From NCBI GenBank assembly GCA_013151365.1, contig JAADIK010000112.1, positions 1 to 15,981 of the forward strand: a stretch of DNA of 15,981 nt, written 5' to 3'. The position numbers and the translations under genes are program-made. Positions 6,326-13,800 of this stretch are shown piece after piece. The notes under the pieces are model-generated. The model did not search any database. It had not been told where the DNA came from and was given only the letters and a program-made list of their open reading frames with translations. Position 1 is the stretch's first letter. Each line of letters starts with the position of its first letter. Source of the DNA: Deltaproteobacteria bacterium. GTDB taxonomy: Bacteria; Desulfobacterota; Desulfobulbia; Desulfobulbales; Desulfobulbaceae.

Positions 6326-9300
6326 TTATCCTCTCGCCGGGGCGGTCCGCGCCGCCGGTTGCCGCAGTGAGGCGAGCAGGGTCATGACCTGGTTGAAAAG
6401 GTCTTCATCCTCGGTACACGGCACGATGAGCCGGTTGTCCGGGGTCAGGCGCACGGCCGGCCGGTTTTTCTGCGGTTTCCTGCCGATCAGGTTGATGATG
6501 ACCTGCGGCTCGACCGGGGCGTCGGGGACAAACGAATAGATGAGCGCGTCCGGCGCCTGCTCGAGCTTGGCGATCCCCAGTTGGCGAAGGTGGTGCTTGA
6601 GGGCGATGATCCTGAACAGGTTCCCGGTCTCGGCCGGCGGCATCCCGTAGCGGTCGATCAATTCATCACGCAGTTCGTCAAGTTTCTCCGGCGGTTCGTC
6701 GCCGCAGGCCGATATCCGGCGATAGATATGATAACGCTGGGCCGTATCGCTGATATACTGATCAGGGATAAAGGCCGGCACGGCAAGCTTGATCTCCGGA
6801 TCAAGCTCCGGCCCTATCGACTCCTCTCCTGCCGCCGCTTTTTTCTTGAGATCGGCCACCGTGGACTGCAGCAGTTCAAGGTACAGGTCATAGCCGACCG
6901 CCGCGATATGGCCGCTTTGCGACACTCCGAGCAGGTTGCCGCCGCCGCGGATCTGCAGGTCGTTCATGGCCAGTTTGAAACCGCCGCCCAGCTCGTTGCA
7001 GTCCATCAGCGCCCGCAGTCGTTTGGTGGCCTCGCCGGTCAGGTTTTCCAGCGAGGGCACCAGCAGGTAGGCGTAGGACTGCCGGCTCGACCGGCCCACC
7101 CTGCCACGCAGCTGGTAGATATCAGCCAGCCCCAGGTTGTCGGCCCGGTTGATGATAATGGTGTTGGCATTGGGTATGTCCAGGCCGGATTCGATGATCG
7201 TGGTACAGACCAGGACATCGATTTCGTGGTTGATGAACCTGACCATGATTTTTTCCAGAAGATGGCCGGGCATCTGGCCGTGGGCCACGGCGATCCGGGC
7301 CTGGGGCACCAGTTTTTCAATATTCCGGGAGATGTGGCTGATGGAGCCGACCCGGTTGTGGACGAAAAAAAGCTGCCCCCCGCGCTGCAGCTCCCGGACA
7401 ACGGCCTCGCGGATGACCAGGTCATCGTGACGGGCCAGGAAGGTCTTGATCGAGCGCCTGAGCCGGGGAGGGGTGGAGATCACCGACAGGTCACGAATGC
7501 CGAGCAGCGACATCTGCAGGGTGCGCGGGATCGGGGTGGCGGTCAGGGTCAGGACGTCCACTTCGGCCCGCAGTTTTTTGATTTTTTCCTTGTGGGTGAC
7601 GCCGAACCGGTGTTCCTCGTCCACGATCAGCAGCCCGAGCTTTTGAAAAACAATGTCCCGGGACAGTAACCGGTGGGTACCGATCAACAGGTCGATCCGG
7701 CCCTCGGCAAGATCGCGAATGATCTCTTTCTGCTGCGCCGGCGTGCGAAACCTGTTGATACAGGCTACCCGCACCGGGAAGGAGGCCAGCCGTTCCCGGA
7801 AGGTCGCGGCGTGCTGCTCCGCCAGCACGGTCGTCGGCACGAGCAGGGCGGCCTGGTAGCCGTCCTCGATCACCTTGAAGGCGGCCCGGACCGCCACCTC
7901 GGTCTTGCCGTAGCCGACATCTCCGCAGACCAGGCGGTCCATGGGCTGGTCGGAGGTCAGGTCGTGCAGGACGTCTTCAATGGCCTTGGCCTGGCCGCTG
8001 GTCTCGTCGTAGGGAAAGGAGTTTTCCAGCTCCTGGTAGAGTTCGCCGGGCGGAGTGAAGGCGTGTCCCCGGCGCAGGTCACGGCGGGCATAGATGTCGA
8101 GCAGTTCCTGGGCTACTTTCCAGACCGCGTCGGTCACTTTTTTCTTGGTGTGTTGCCATTTGTCGGAGCCCAGCCGGTCGAGTTTCGTCTGCTGATCGGT
8201 CAGGCCCTGGTAACGGCTGATCCAGTGCAGCCGGTCCACGGGTACGTAGAGCTTGTCGCCGCCCAGATATTCGATCTGCATGAAATCGCCGCGCCGGCCG
8301 GCGAATTCCATGTTCAGTAGCCCCCGGAAAATTCCGATTCCGTGGTCCCGGTGGACCACCGCCTCACCGGGGGCCAGCTCTTCGATCCGGACCTGCTCTT
8401 CTTCGGCGACCGCGCCTTTCCCCCTTTTACCCGGCTGCAGCCGTTTTTCGCCGAAGAGTTCAGCCGCGGACAGGATATGCAGTTTTTCTCCGGGCAGGTC
8501 AAAGCCGCGGGACAGCGGCCGGTCGACGAGCCGGATCCGGGGACCGGCCTCCAGGCTCGCGAAATCGAGGGGCGCAGCGGCTGGGGCGGTCGCTACCCGG
8601 TAACCGGCGAGCATCTGCCCGAGATGATGGGCCTGGCGGGCGGAGCGGCAGGCCAGGATCACGGTGTCGTCGCTGTCGCTCCAGGTCATGAGCCGGTCGA
8701 CCAGGGGGGCGAGGGTGCCGCGTTTTTTTCGCTGCAGCTCGGTTTCCTGGCGCAGCAGGGTATGGTCGCCGGTGGTCAGGGTGAGCGTTTCGCGAGAACC
8801 GTCGGGATCGGGCAGGGGACGGAGATTGAGAACCGGGAAGCGTGCCGCCAGGCGGTCAAGTTCCGGTTGATCAAGAAAGAGCTGGTGCGGCGGCAGGACG
8901 GCGGCGTCCTTTTTTCGGGCCTCGTCGTAGTTGGCCAGGATGCGGTCCCGGAGCAGGTTGACCTGCTGGTTGACCGCGGCCGGGTCGTGGAAGACCATGA
9001 TCGAGTCTGCCGGCAGGTAATCGAACAGGGTCTGCACGGGGTCGGGTTCAGGGAAAAGCAGGGGCAGGAAGAACTCGATCCCGGCAAAGCGGATATGTTC
9101 ACCGAGCTGCATGAGCAGGTGGTCGGCCCGGTCCCGCGGCCAGCCGAGTGCGGCCGTTGTTTTTTTCAGGAAGTCGAGCCAGGCCGGGTCCTGCGCCGGT
9201 GCCGGAAAGAGGATATCGGTTGCGGGCAGGAGAACCGCCTCTTCGAGTTCCGCCACGGAGCGCTGGGAAACCGGGTCAAAGAGCCGGATCGAGTCGACGG

Positions 9301-9871
9301 TATCCCCGAAGAAGTCAAGGCGCAGCGGGCCCTGGACGGCCGGGTCCGGGGAAGGGGCGTAGATATCGATAATGCCGCCGCGCACGGCCAGGTCGCCCTC
9401 ATGCTGAACCATGGAGCACATCTGGTAGCCGGCGTCGGTCAGCGAGCGGACCAGCGCCTCCCGGTCGGTTTCCTCGCCGGCCATGACCAGTTCGCTGTGG
9501 CGGCCGAGCGCGCTCTTGGGCGGGAGCCGCCGCAGGACGGCTTCGGCCGAGGACAGGACGATACAGGGCTCGGCGTTGTTCAACAGCCGGTGCAGAGTGG
9601 CCAGGCGGAGGGCGATGGTCGCGGGATCGGGCGACAGGGGGGTATAGGGCGGGATCTCGAAGCTGGGGTAAATCAGGACCTCGGCACCGCTGAAGAGGCG
9701 GAGGTCCTGGGCCAGGATCTCCAGCTGTTCATCGGCCGGCACGATACAGCAGACCGACCGGTGGCGCGCGGCCACGGTCCGGGCCAGGAAAAGGGCCGCA
9801 CTGCCGCCGTGCAGCCCGCAGATGTCGAGCTGCGAACGGCCGCCCGGCAGCCGTTTGATGAGCGACTGCAT
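6326..9871 (-). CDS. mfd: Transcription-repair coupling factor Mfd
   Basis: Mfd pushes stalled RNA polymerase off lesions using ATP and recruits UvrA for nucleotide excision repair. The ATG at 9871 gives 1181 aa, normal for the family; a TTG at 9964 would add 31 residues overlapping bamA and is unlikely. Domain order is complete. An N-terminal UvrB-like module has a degenerate P-loop near residue 20. The CarD-like RNA polymerase-interacting domain spans about 500-565 (AVVHRDHGIGIF, YVPVDRLHWISRY). The RecG-like translocase has Walker A GDVGYGKT (650-657, Lys656), DEEH (751-754), TATPIPRTLQ and motif VI QLRGRVGR (about 920-927). A C-terminal TRCF domain begins near 1015 and contains EKLDELRDELIDRYG. 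No Shine-Dalgarno is obvious; the start is 31 nt after the bamA stop. No key motif is missing. Confidence 0.97.
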   Translation of the reverse strand: MQSLIKRLPGGRSQLDICGLHGGSAALFLARTVAARHRSVCCIVPADEQLEILAQDLRLFSGAEVLIYPSFEIPPYTPLSPDPATIALRLATLHRLLNNAEPCIVLSSAEAVLRRLPPKSALGRHSELVMAGEETDREALVRSLTDAGYQMCSMVQHEGDLAVRGGIIDIYAPSPDPAVQGPLRLDFFGDTVDSIRLFDPVSQRSVAELEEAVLLPATDILFPAPAQDPAWLDFLKKTTAALGWPRDRADHLLMQLGEHIRFAGIEFFLPLLFPEPDPVQTLFDYLPADSIMVFHDPAAVNQQVNLLRDRILANYDEARKKDAAVLPPHQLFLDQPELDRLAARFPVLNLRPLPDPDGSRETLTLTTGDHTLLRQETELQRKKRGTLAPLVDRLMTWSDSDDTVILACRSARQAHHLGQMLAGYRVATAPAAAPLDFASLEAGPRIRLVDRPLSRGFDLPGEKLHILSAAELFGEKRLQPGKRGKGAVAEEEQVRIEELAPGEAVVHRDHGIGIFRGLLNMEFAGRRGDFMQIEYLGGDKLYVPVDRLHWISRYQGLTDQQTKLDRLGSDKWQHTKKKVTDAVWKVAQELLDIYARRDLRRGHAFTPPGELYQELENSFPYDETSGQAKAIEDVLHDLTSDQPMDRLVCGDVGYGKTEVAVRAAFKVIEDGYQAALLVPTTVLAEQHAATFRERLASFPVRVACINRFRTPAQQKEIIRDLAEGRIDLLIGTHRLLSRDIVFQKLGLLIVDEEHRFGVTHKEKIKKLRAEVDVLTLTATPIPRTLQMSLLGIRDLSVISTPPRLRRSIKTFLARHDDLVIREAVVRELQRGGQLFFVHNRVGSISHISRNIEKLVPQARIAVAHGQMPGHLLEKIMVRFINHEIDVLVCTTIIESGLDIPNANTIIINRADNLGLADIYQLRGRVGRSSRQSYAYLLVPSLENLTGEATKRLRALMDCNELGGGFKLAMNDLQIRGGGNLLGVSQSGHIAAVGYDLYLELLQSTVADLKKKAAAGEESIGPELDPEIKLAVPAFIPDQYISDTAQRYHIYRRISACGDEPPEKLDELRDELIDRYGMPPAETGNLFRIIALKHHLRQLGIAKLEQAPDALIYSFVPDAPVEPQVIINLIGRKPQKNRPAVRLTPDNRLIVPCTEDEDLFNQVMTLLASLRQPAARTAPARG

Positions 9872-9902
9872 TATTGCCGAATCAGGTTGAAGAGTCGTGG
9901 GA

Positions 9903-12581
9903 TCAGAAACCGCCGCCGATACTGAAATCCCATACTGAACTGTCTTCGTCACCGGTGGGATCAAGATTGTAACCCCAGGCCAGGCGCAGCGGTCCCATGG
10001 GGGAAAGCCAGCGGAAGCCGATGCCGACCGATTTTTTCACCGAGGCGAAATCCCAGCGATGACCGACTGCGTACACGTTGCCGAAGTCGGTAAAGACAAC
10101 GCCCCGCAACCCCGCATTCTTGACCAGCGGGAAAATAACCTCGACATTGCCGTACCACATCTTGTCGCCGCCGATCCGTTCGCCGGTCACCGGGTCCCGG
10201 GGGCTGATATGGGCGGACTTGAAACCGCGGATGGAACCCAGGCCGCCGAGATAGAAATGTTCGTACACCGGCAGTTTGTCGCTTTCGTTGGCAAAGGCCT
10301 GGCCGGCCGCGCCCTTGACGTGGAAGACACAGTCGAGGGGCAGGGGGAAATACCAGCTGCTGGTCACCTCGACCTTGGTGAATTGAGCGTCACCGCCCAA
10401 GGGGCCGCCGGCGTATTTGATGCTGAGCGTGTTCTTGGAGCCGGTACTGGCGCCGTAATAACGGTTGCGGGTATCACGGGCCAGCCCGATCTGGATGGCG
10501 CTGGTCACCTTGATGTCTTCGGACTGCTTGATAATCCAGGAGGCATTGTCGGCGATATCGGAAAGGGTGGTGGTGGCATAGGAGTAGCTGTAAAAAATAC
10601 GCCATTTTTCGAAAAACGGCTGGCCGAACCGCAACGCGCCGCCGCGGGAATTCTTGGTGTAGTCATCGTATATCCGGCGCCAGTTATACAGGTCGATACC
10701 GGCCAGGACCTCGGAATCGAAAACCCGGGGGTCGGTATAGCTCAGGTTGAAACGGGTGGAAATACTGCTCAGGTTGGCGGCCAGGGACAGGCGGTTACCG
10801 GTACCCATCAGGTTGTTTTCCGAGATCTGCGTCATGAACATCAGGCTGTCCGAAGAACTGTAGCCTGCCCCGACACTGAACTGGCCGGTGGATTTTTCCT
10901 TGACCTTGACCAGGACATTCATCTGGTCCGGGTTGACGGTCGGTTTCGGGGTCACCGAAACGTCTTCAAAGAAGTTCAGTCGTTGCAGGTTCGCCGTTGA
11001 CTTGCGGATGGCCTTGGAGTCGAAGATTCCCCCTTCCTTCACGACCAGCTCGCGGCGGATGACATTGTCACGGGTCCGGGTATTGCCTTCGATCTCGATC
11101 CGGTTGAAGTGGACGAGTGCGCCCTTGTTCACCGTGAGGACGATGTCGACCCGTTTGCTGGTCGGAGCGCTGTTGATATGGGGGCGGACCTCGGCAAAGG
11201 CGTAGCCGTGTTCCGCATACAGATCGGTGAGCCGCATGATGTCGTCCCGCAGAATCTTACGATTCAGGAATTTTTCATGCCGGATTTTCAGCAGCGAGAT
11301 CAGTTTATCCTTGCTTTCTATGAGATCTCCCTTAATCTCCACGGTTCCCACGCGGTAACGAGGACCTTCCTGGATGGGAAAGGTGATGTGGATCCTGCCG
11401 CCCTGCTGTTTCACGATGGGGTCGCCGATCTTGGCCTCGATAAAACCGTGGTTGTGGTAAAAGGCCCCGAGCCGCTCGGTGTCGTGGTTGAGAACATCCA
11501 TTTTGAGTATGCCGCTATCGGTAATCCAGGAGAACCATCCTCTCGTGGAGGTCTTGATGACGTCCCGGAGATCGCTGTCGTCAAAGGTCTTGTTGCCGTT
11601 AAAGGAGATTTTGCCGATATAGACTTTTTTCCCTTCGTGCACGACAAAGCGGACCACCACCTTGTCTTTGGCCGGATGGCTGAGTTTGGCGGCGACCGTG
11701 GTTTTGTAGTAGCCTTTTGATTTGTACAGCTCCTTGATCCGTTCCACGGCATCATTGAGGCGGGCGGGGTTCAGGATGGAGTTGGCGGAGATATTCGCCG
11801 CATCGCGGACGTCCTTCTCCTTGATTTCATCCGTTCCCTCGATCAGCACCCGGCTGATAACCGGTTTTTCCTTGACCCGGAAAATAATGGCCTTACCTTT
11901 ATTCGTATCCGTTGATTCGATTCGCACATCGTCAAAGTAGCCCATGGAAAAAACGGCCTTGAGATCCTTCCGCAGCTGGATCGGATCATAGAGGTCCCCG
12001 GGCCTGGTGGTGATCTTGCGCATGATGGCCCCGGAGTCGATACGTTTGTTGCCAGCTGGCGCGATCGAGGCGATGATAAAGTTACGGTTGGTGTATTCGA
12101 GAATGTCGGTCACGGTCTCATGCACGGCCGTCTGTAGTTGGGAAAGGGTGAGGTCGTCCCGGTACGATGAATGGGGAGGGCCGGCGGCAAGGATGTCGAA
12201 AACCTGGACGTCCAGGCTCATCCGGCCGCCGATCAGGGTCAGGCTGCCCACGGCCACATAATCGAGGCCGGTTTTCTTGGCGATTTGCCTGATAACGGCA
12301 GGGGGCGGCGGCCAGGAACCGGTATAGTCAACGAGCTTGGCCGCTTTTTCGCGGCTGAGCATGGTCAGGTGCTTGGTCTGCAGTTCCTGTTGCAGGGCCG
12401 CGTCGGCCTTTTTTGCTATTGCCTGCTGGTTGGCCGCATTGATTTTGAATGGAATAAAGACGGTATTCTGCTTGACGGCCCAGGCCTCCCCGGAGGCCGC
12501 GCAAAGGATAGTGACGAGAACAAGGAGGAGCAGTCCGGGGGCGGGATGGAAACGGAACGGAAAGCGCGATGTCAGCTGCAT
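9903..12581 (-). CDS. bamA: Outer-membrane assembly factor BamA with an extra N-terminal domain
   Basis: BamA is the outer-membrane barrel that folds and inserts other barrel proteins. The ATG at 12581 (AGGA about 10 nt upstream) gives 892 aa with a signal peptide at 1-35, cleaved after AWA. The mature part starts with an extra alpha/beta domain (about 37-165; NTVFIPFKIN, GLDYVAVGSLTLIGGRMSLDVQVFD). It resembles the TolB N-terminal or FlgO/CsgG-like fold and is absent from E. coli BamA (810 aa). Five POTRA repeats follow at about 167-239, 240-318, 319-408, 409-488 and 489-563. The barrel (565-892) holds the family IRGF motif (784-787), DFGNVY (832-837) and the C-terminal aromatic signal ending in GGGF. 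A TTG at 12707 would add 42 residues before the signal and is rejected. It follows plsC by 132 nt and precedes mfd by 31 nt. Confidence 0.95.
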   Translation of the reverse strand: MQLTSRFPFRFHPAPGLLLLVLVTILCAASGEAWAVKQNTVFIPFKINAANQQAIAKKADAALQQELQTKHLTMLSREKAAKLVDYTGSWPPPPAVIRQIAKKTGLDYVAVGSLTLIGGRMSLDVQVFDILAAGPPHSSYRDDLTLSQLQTAVHETVTDILEYTNRNFIIASIAPAGNKRIDSGAIMRKITTRPGDLYDPIQLRKDLKAVFSMGYFDDVRIESTDTNKGKAIIFRVKEKPVISRVLIEGTDEIKEKDVRDAANISANSILNPARLNDAVERIKELYKSKGYYKTTVAAKLSHPAKDKVVVRFVVHEGKKVYIGKISFNGNKTFDDSDLRDVIKTSTRGWFSWITDSGILKMDVLNHDTERLGAFYHNHGFIEAKIGDPIVKQQGGRIHITFPIQEGPRYRVGTVEIKGDLIESKDKLISLLKIRHEKFLNRKILRDDIMRLTDLYAEHGYAFAEVRPHINSAPTSKRVDIVLTVNKGALVHFNRIEIEGNTRTRDNVIRRELVVKEGGIFDSKAIRKSTANLQRLNFFEDVSVTPKPTVNPDQMNVLVKVKEKSTGQFSVGAGYSSSDSLMFMTQISENNLMGTGNRLSLAANLSSISTRFNLSYTDPRVFDSEVLAGIDLYNWRRIYDDYTKNSRGGALRFGQPFFEKWRIFYSYSYATTTLSDIADNASWIIKQSEDIKVTSAIQIGLARDTRNRYYGASTGSKNTLSIKYAGGPLGGDAQFTKVEVTSSWYFPLPLDCVFHVKGAAGQAFANESDKLPVYEHFYLGGLGSIRGFKSAHISPRDPVTGERIGGDKMWYGNVEVIFPLVKNAGLRGVVFTDFGNVYAVGHRWDFASVKKSVGIGFRWLSPMGPLRLAWGYNLDPTGDEDSSVWDFSIGGGF

Positions 12582-12713
12582 GAGATCAATTCCTATTTGA
12601 TGGTCTGGATGTTTTGTTATTGCGGGCGGCTTGCGCCTGATATGCCGAATCTGTTTCAGCCGAAAATTAATCCAGATCACTATGCCATGTTCGGCAAAGA
12701 GTTGCAAAGCAAT

Positions 12714-13442
12714 TCATTTCCCGGGCGGATCGAGCAGTTCCCTGACCCGGTCGTGCAGATGCCTGGCCAGCTTCTGCTTGTCGTGAGAGGTGAAGTCGGC
12801 GGTGGAAACGGGGGTGCCGACCCGGATGACGACCTCGCCGGAGTCGGCAAGCAGCCTGCCCTTGGGCAGGATTTCGTAGGTGCCGTTAATGCCGATGGGC
12901 ACGACCGGCACCCCGGCCTTGATGGCCAGCATGATCGCTCCGGTTTTAAAGGGATGCAGCCGGCCGTCCCGGCTGCGCGTGCCCTCGGGAAAGATGATGA
13001 CCGAGGTGCCCCCGGCGATCTGTTCGGCCGCCTTGTTCAGGCTTTTCAAGGCCGCGCGGCCGTGGGTACGATCCATGGAGATAAAACCTGCCCGTTGCAT
13101 GGCGGTGCCGAAGACGGGAATGCGAAAGAGTTCTTTTTTGGCGATCCAGCGGAAATCATGGGGGAAATACCCCTGAAAGGTGAAGATGTCGAATTGGCTG
13201 ACGTGATTGGCAACAAAGATGTAGGTCTGGTCTGGCTCGATATTCTCGAGTCCTTCAATTCGAACGCGGACCCCGGCGAGACGGCAGGTAAGCCTGCCCC
13301 ACATTCGCGGGAAGACCAGGGCCTTGGTCGGGGACTTGCGAAAAAAAATCAGGTCGAGCAGGGCCAGGACGCTGACCACGATCGTCAGAGGCGGGGTGAC
13401 GACGAGGACCAGGGCGGCCCGGGTATATTGCAGTGGCGACAT
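12714..13442 (-). CDS. plsC: 1-acyl-sn-glycerol-3-phosphate acyltransferase (PlsC)
   Basis: Transfers an acyl chain to lysophosphatidic acid to make phosphatidic acid at the inner membrane. The 242 aa match the PlsC family. An N-terminal hydrophobic segment lies at about 8-33. The catalytic HX4D box is NHVSQFD (79-85; His80, Asp85). Further blocks are FRWIAKKELFRIPVFG (97-112), the substrate-binding FPEGTRSRDG (151-160) and VPVVPIGINGTYEILPKG (178-195). The ATG at 13442 is preferred over a TTG at 13475 that would only add 11 uncharacteristic residues; no strong ribosome-binding site is visible at either. It is the first gene behind the promoter at 13560-13531 and is followed by bamA on the same strand. 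A related lyso-lipid acyltransferase activity cannot be excluded. Confidence 0.93.
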   Translation of the reverse strand: MSPLQYTRAALVLVVTPPLTIVVSVLALLDLIFFRKSPTKALVFPRMWGRLTCRLAGVRVRIEGLENIEPDQTYIFVANHVSQFDIFTFQGYFPHDFRWIAKKELFRIPVFGTAMQRAGFISMDRTHGRAALKSLNKAAEQIAGGTSVIIFPEGTRSRDGRLHPFKTGAIMLAIKAGVPVVPIGINGTYEILPKGRLLADSGEVVIRVGTPVSTADFTSHDKQKLARHLHDRVRELLDPPGK

Positions 13443-13530
13443 GGTGTTATCAGGTAGAGATGGTTCACAAGACAAGAAAAAACGTAACGATTCGGCTACA
13501 AGCGAAAAATCGCCATAACCCCGGCCGGTA

Positions 13531-13560
13531 ACTATACTTTATCAAACGGCAACATGTCAA
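13531..13560 (-). promoter_or_regulatory. Near-consensus sigma-70 promoter for plsC-bamA-mfd-yrfG
   Basis: On the - strand TTGACA (13560-13555, perfect) and TATAGT (13536-13531, 5 of 6) are separated by 18 nt. Transcription would start near 13524, leaving a leader of about 80 nt before the plsC ATG. It is the best promoter match noticed in the window. No comparable promoter was noticed in the short gaps before bamA, mfd or yrfG, which fits a single transcript. Confidence 0.7.
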
Positions 13561-13665
13561 AGAAAGGATGCCGTAATCATGGTGTTGAAGGCCGGGGACC
13601 GGCGAATACGGCAGGGACAATTCCGTCTCTCTTCAATAAATACAATGGAAAAGAAAAAGGTCATA

Positions 13666-13800
13666 ATGAATTACAATGAATCTATAAAAGTCGACAGTTA
13701 CCGTACCGGGCGGGTTCCTGCCCCCGGCGGCCGGTTGTCACCCGGCAGGGGCGGAATCCGGCCCGATCGGCTGGCCACTGACGGAGAGAAAACGTTATGA
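13666..13800 (+). CDS. Possible 44-codon leader frame overlapping the antiporter start
   Basis: ATG at 13666, with AAAAAGG about 5 nt upstream, opens a 44-codon frame (MNYNESIKVDSYRTGR...) whose TGA overlaps the antiporter ATG as ATGA. The frame extends back to an ATG at 13579 (73 codons). The product is basic with a Gly/Pro/Arg-rich second half that coincides with a GC-rich hairpin, and it resembles no family I know. It could couple translation to the antiporter, but a chance frame in a leader is at least as likely. Confidence 0.2.
   Translation: MNYNESIKVDSYRTGRVPAPGGRLSPGRGGIRPDRLATDGEKTL
13717..13749 (+). promoter_or_regulatory. GC-rich hairpin in the antiporter leader
   Basis: CCTGCC (13717-13722) pairs with GGCAGG (13744-13749). 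An alternative register pairs a nearby GCCCC with GGGGC. The stem ends about 34 nt before the antiporter ribosome-binding site (GGAG, 13783-13786), so it does not cover it. No T-tract follows. A regulatory role is unproven, and no Na+ or Li+ riboswitch consensus was recognised. Confidence 0.3.

Larger units (their letters stand above)
13443..13796. other. Divergent promoter region between plsC and the antiporter
   Basis: This 354-nt gap holds the - strand promoter at 13560-13531, a short hairpin GCCGG(GGA)CCGGC at 13591-13603, an AT-rich stretch (13628-13690), a GC-rich hairpin at 13717-13749 and the small frame at 13666-13800. No convincing + strand promoter was found; TACAAT at 13640-13645 lacks a well-spaced -35. 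Confidence 0.6.

Noticed and set aside
8342..9925. A 527-codon + strand frame opposite mfd
   Set aside because: It lies antisense to well-conserved Mfd sequence, has no domain pattern, and long antisense frames are expected in GC-rich DNA with this codon usage.
12171..13457. A 428-codon + strand frame opposite bamA and plsC
   Set aside because: It crosses two genuine - strand genes and the gap between them and shows no recognisable protein features.
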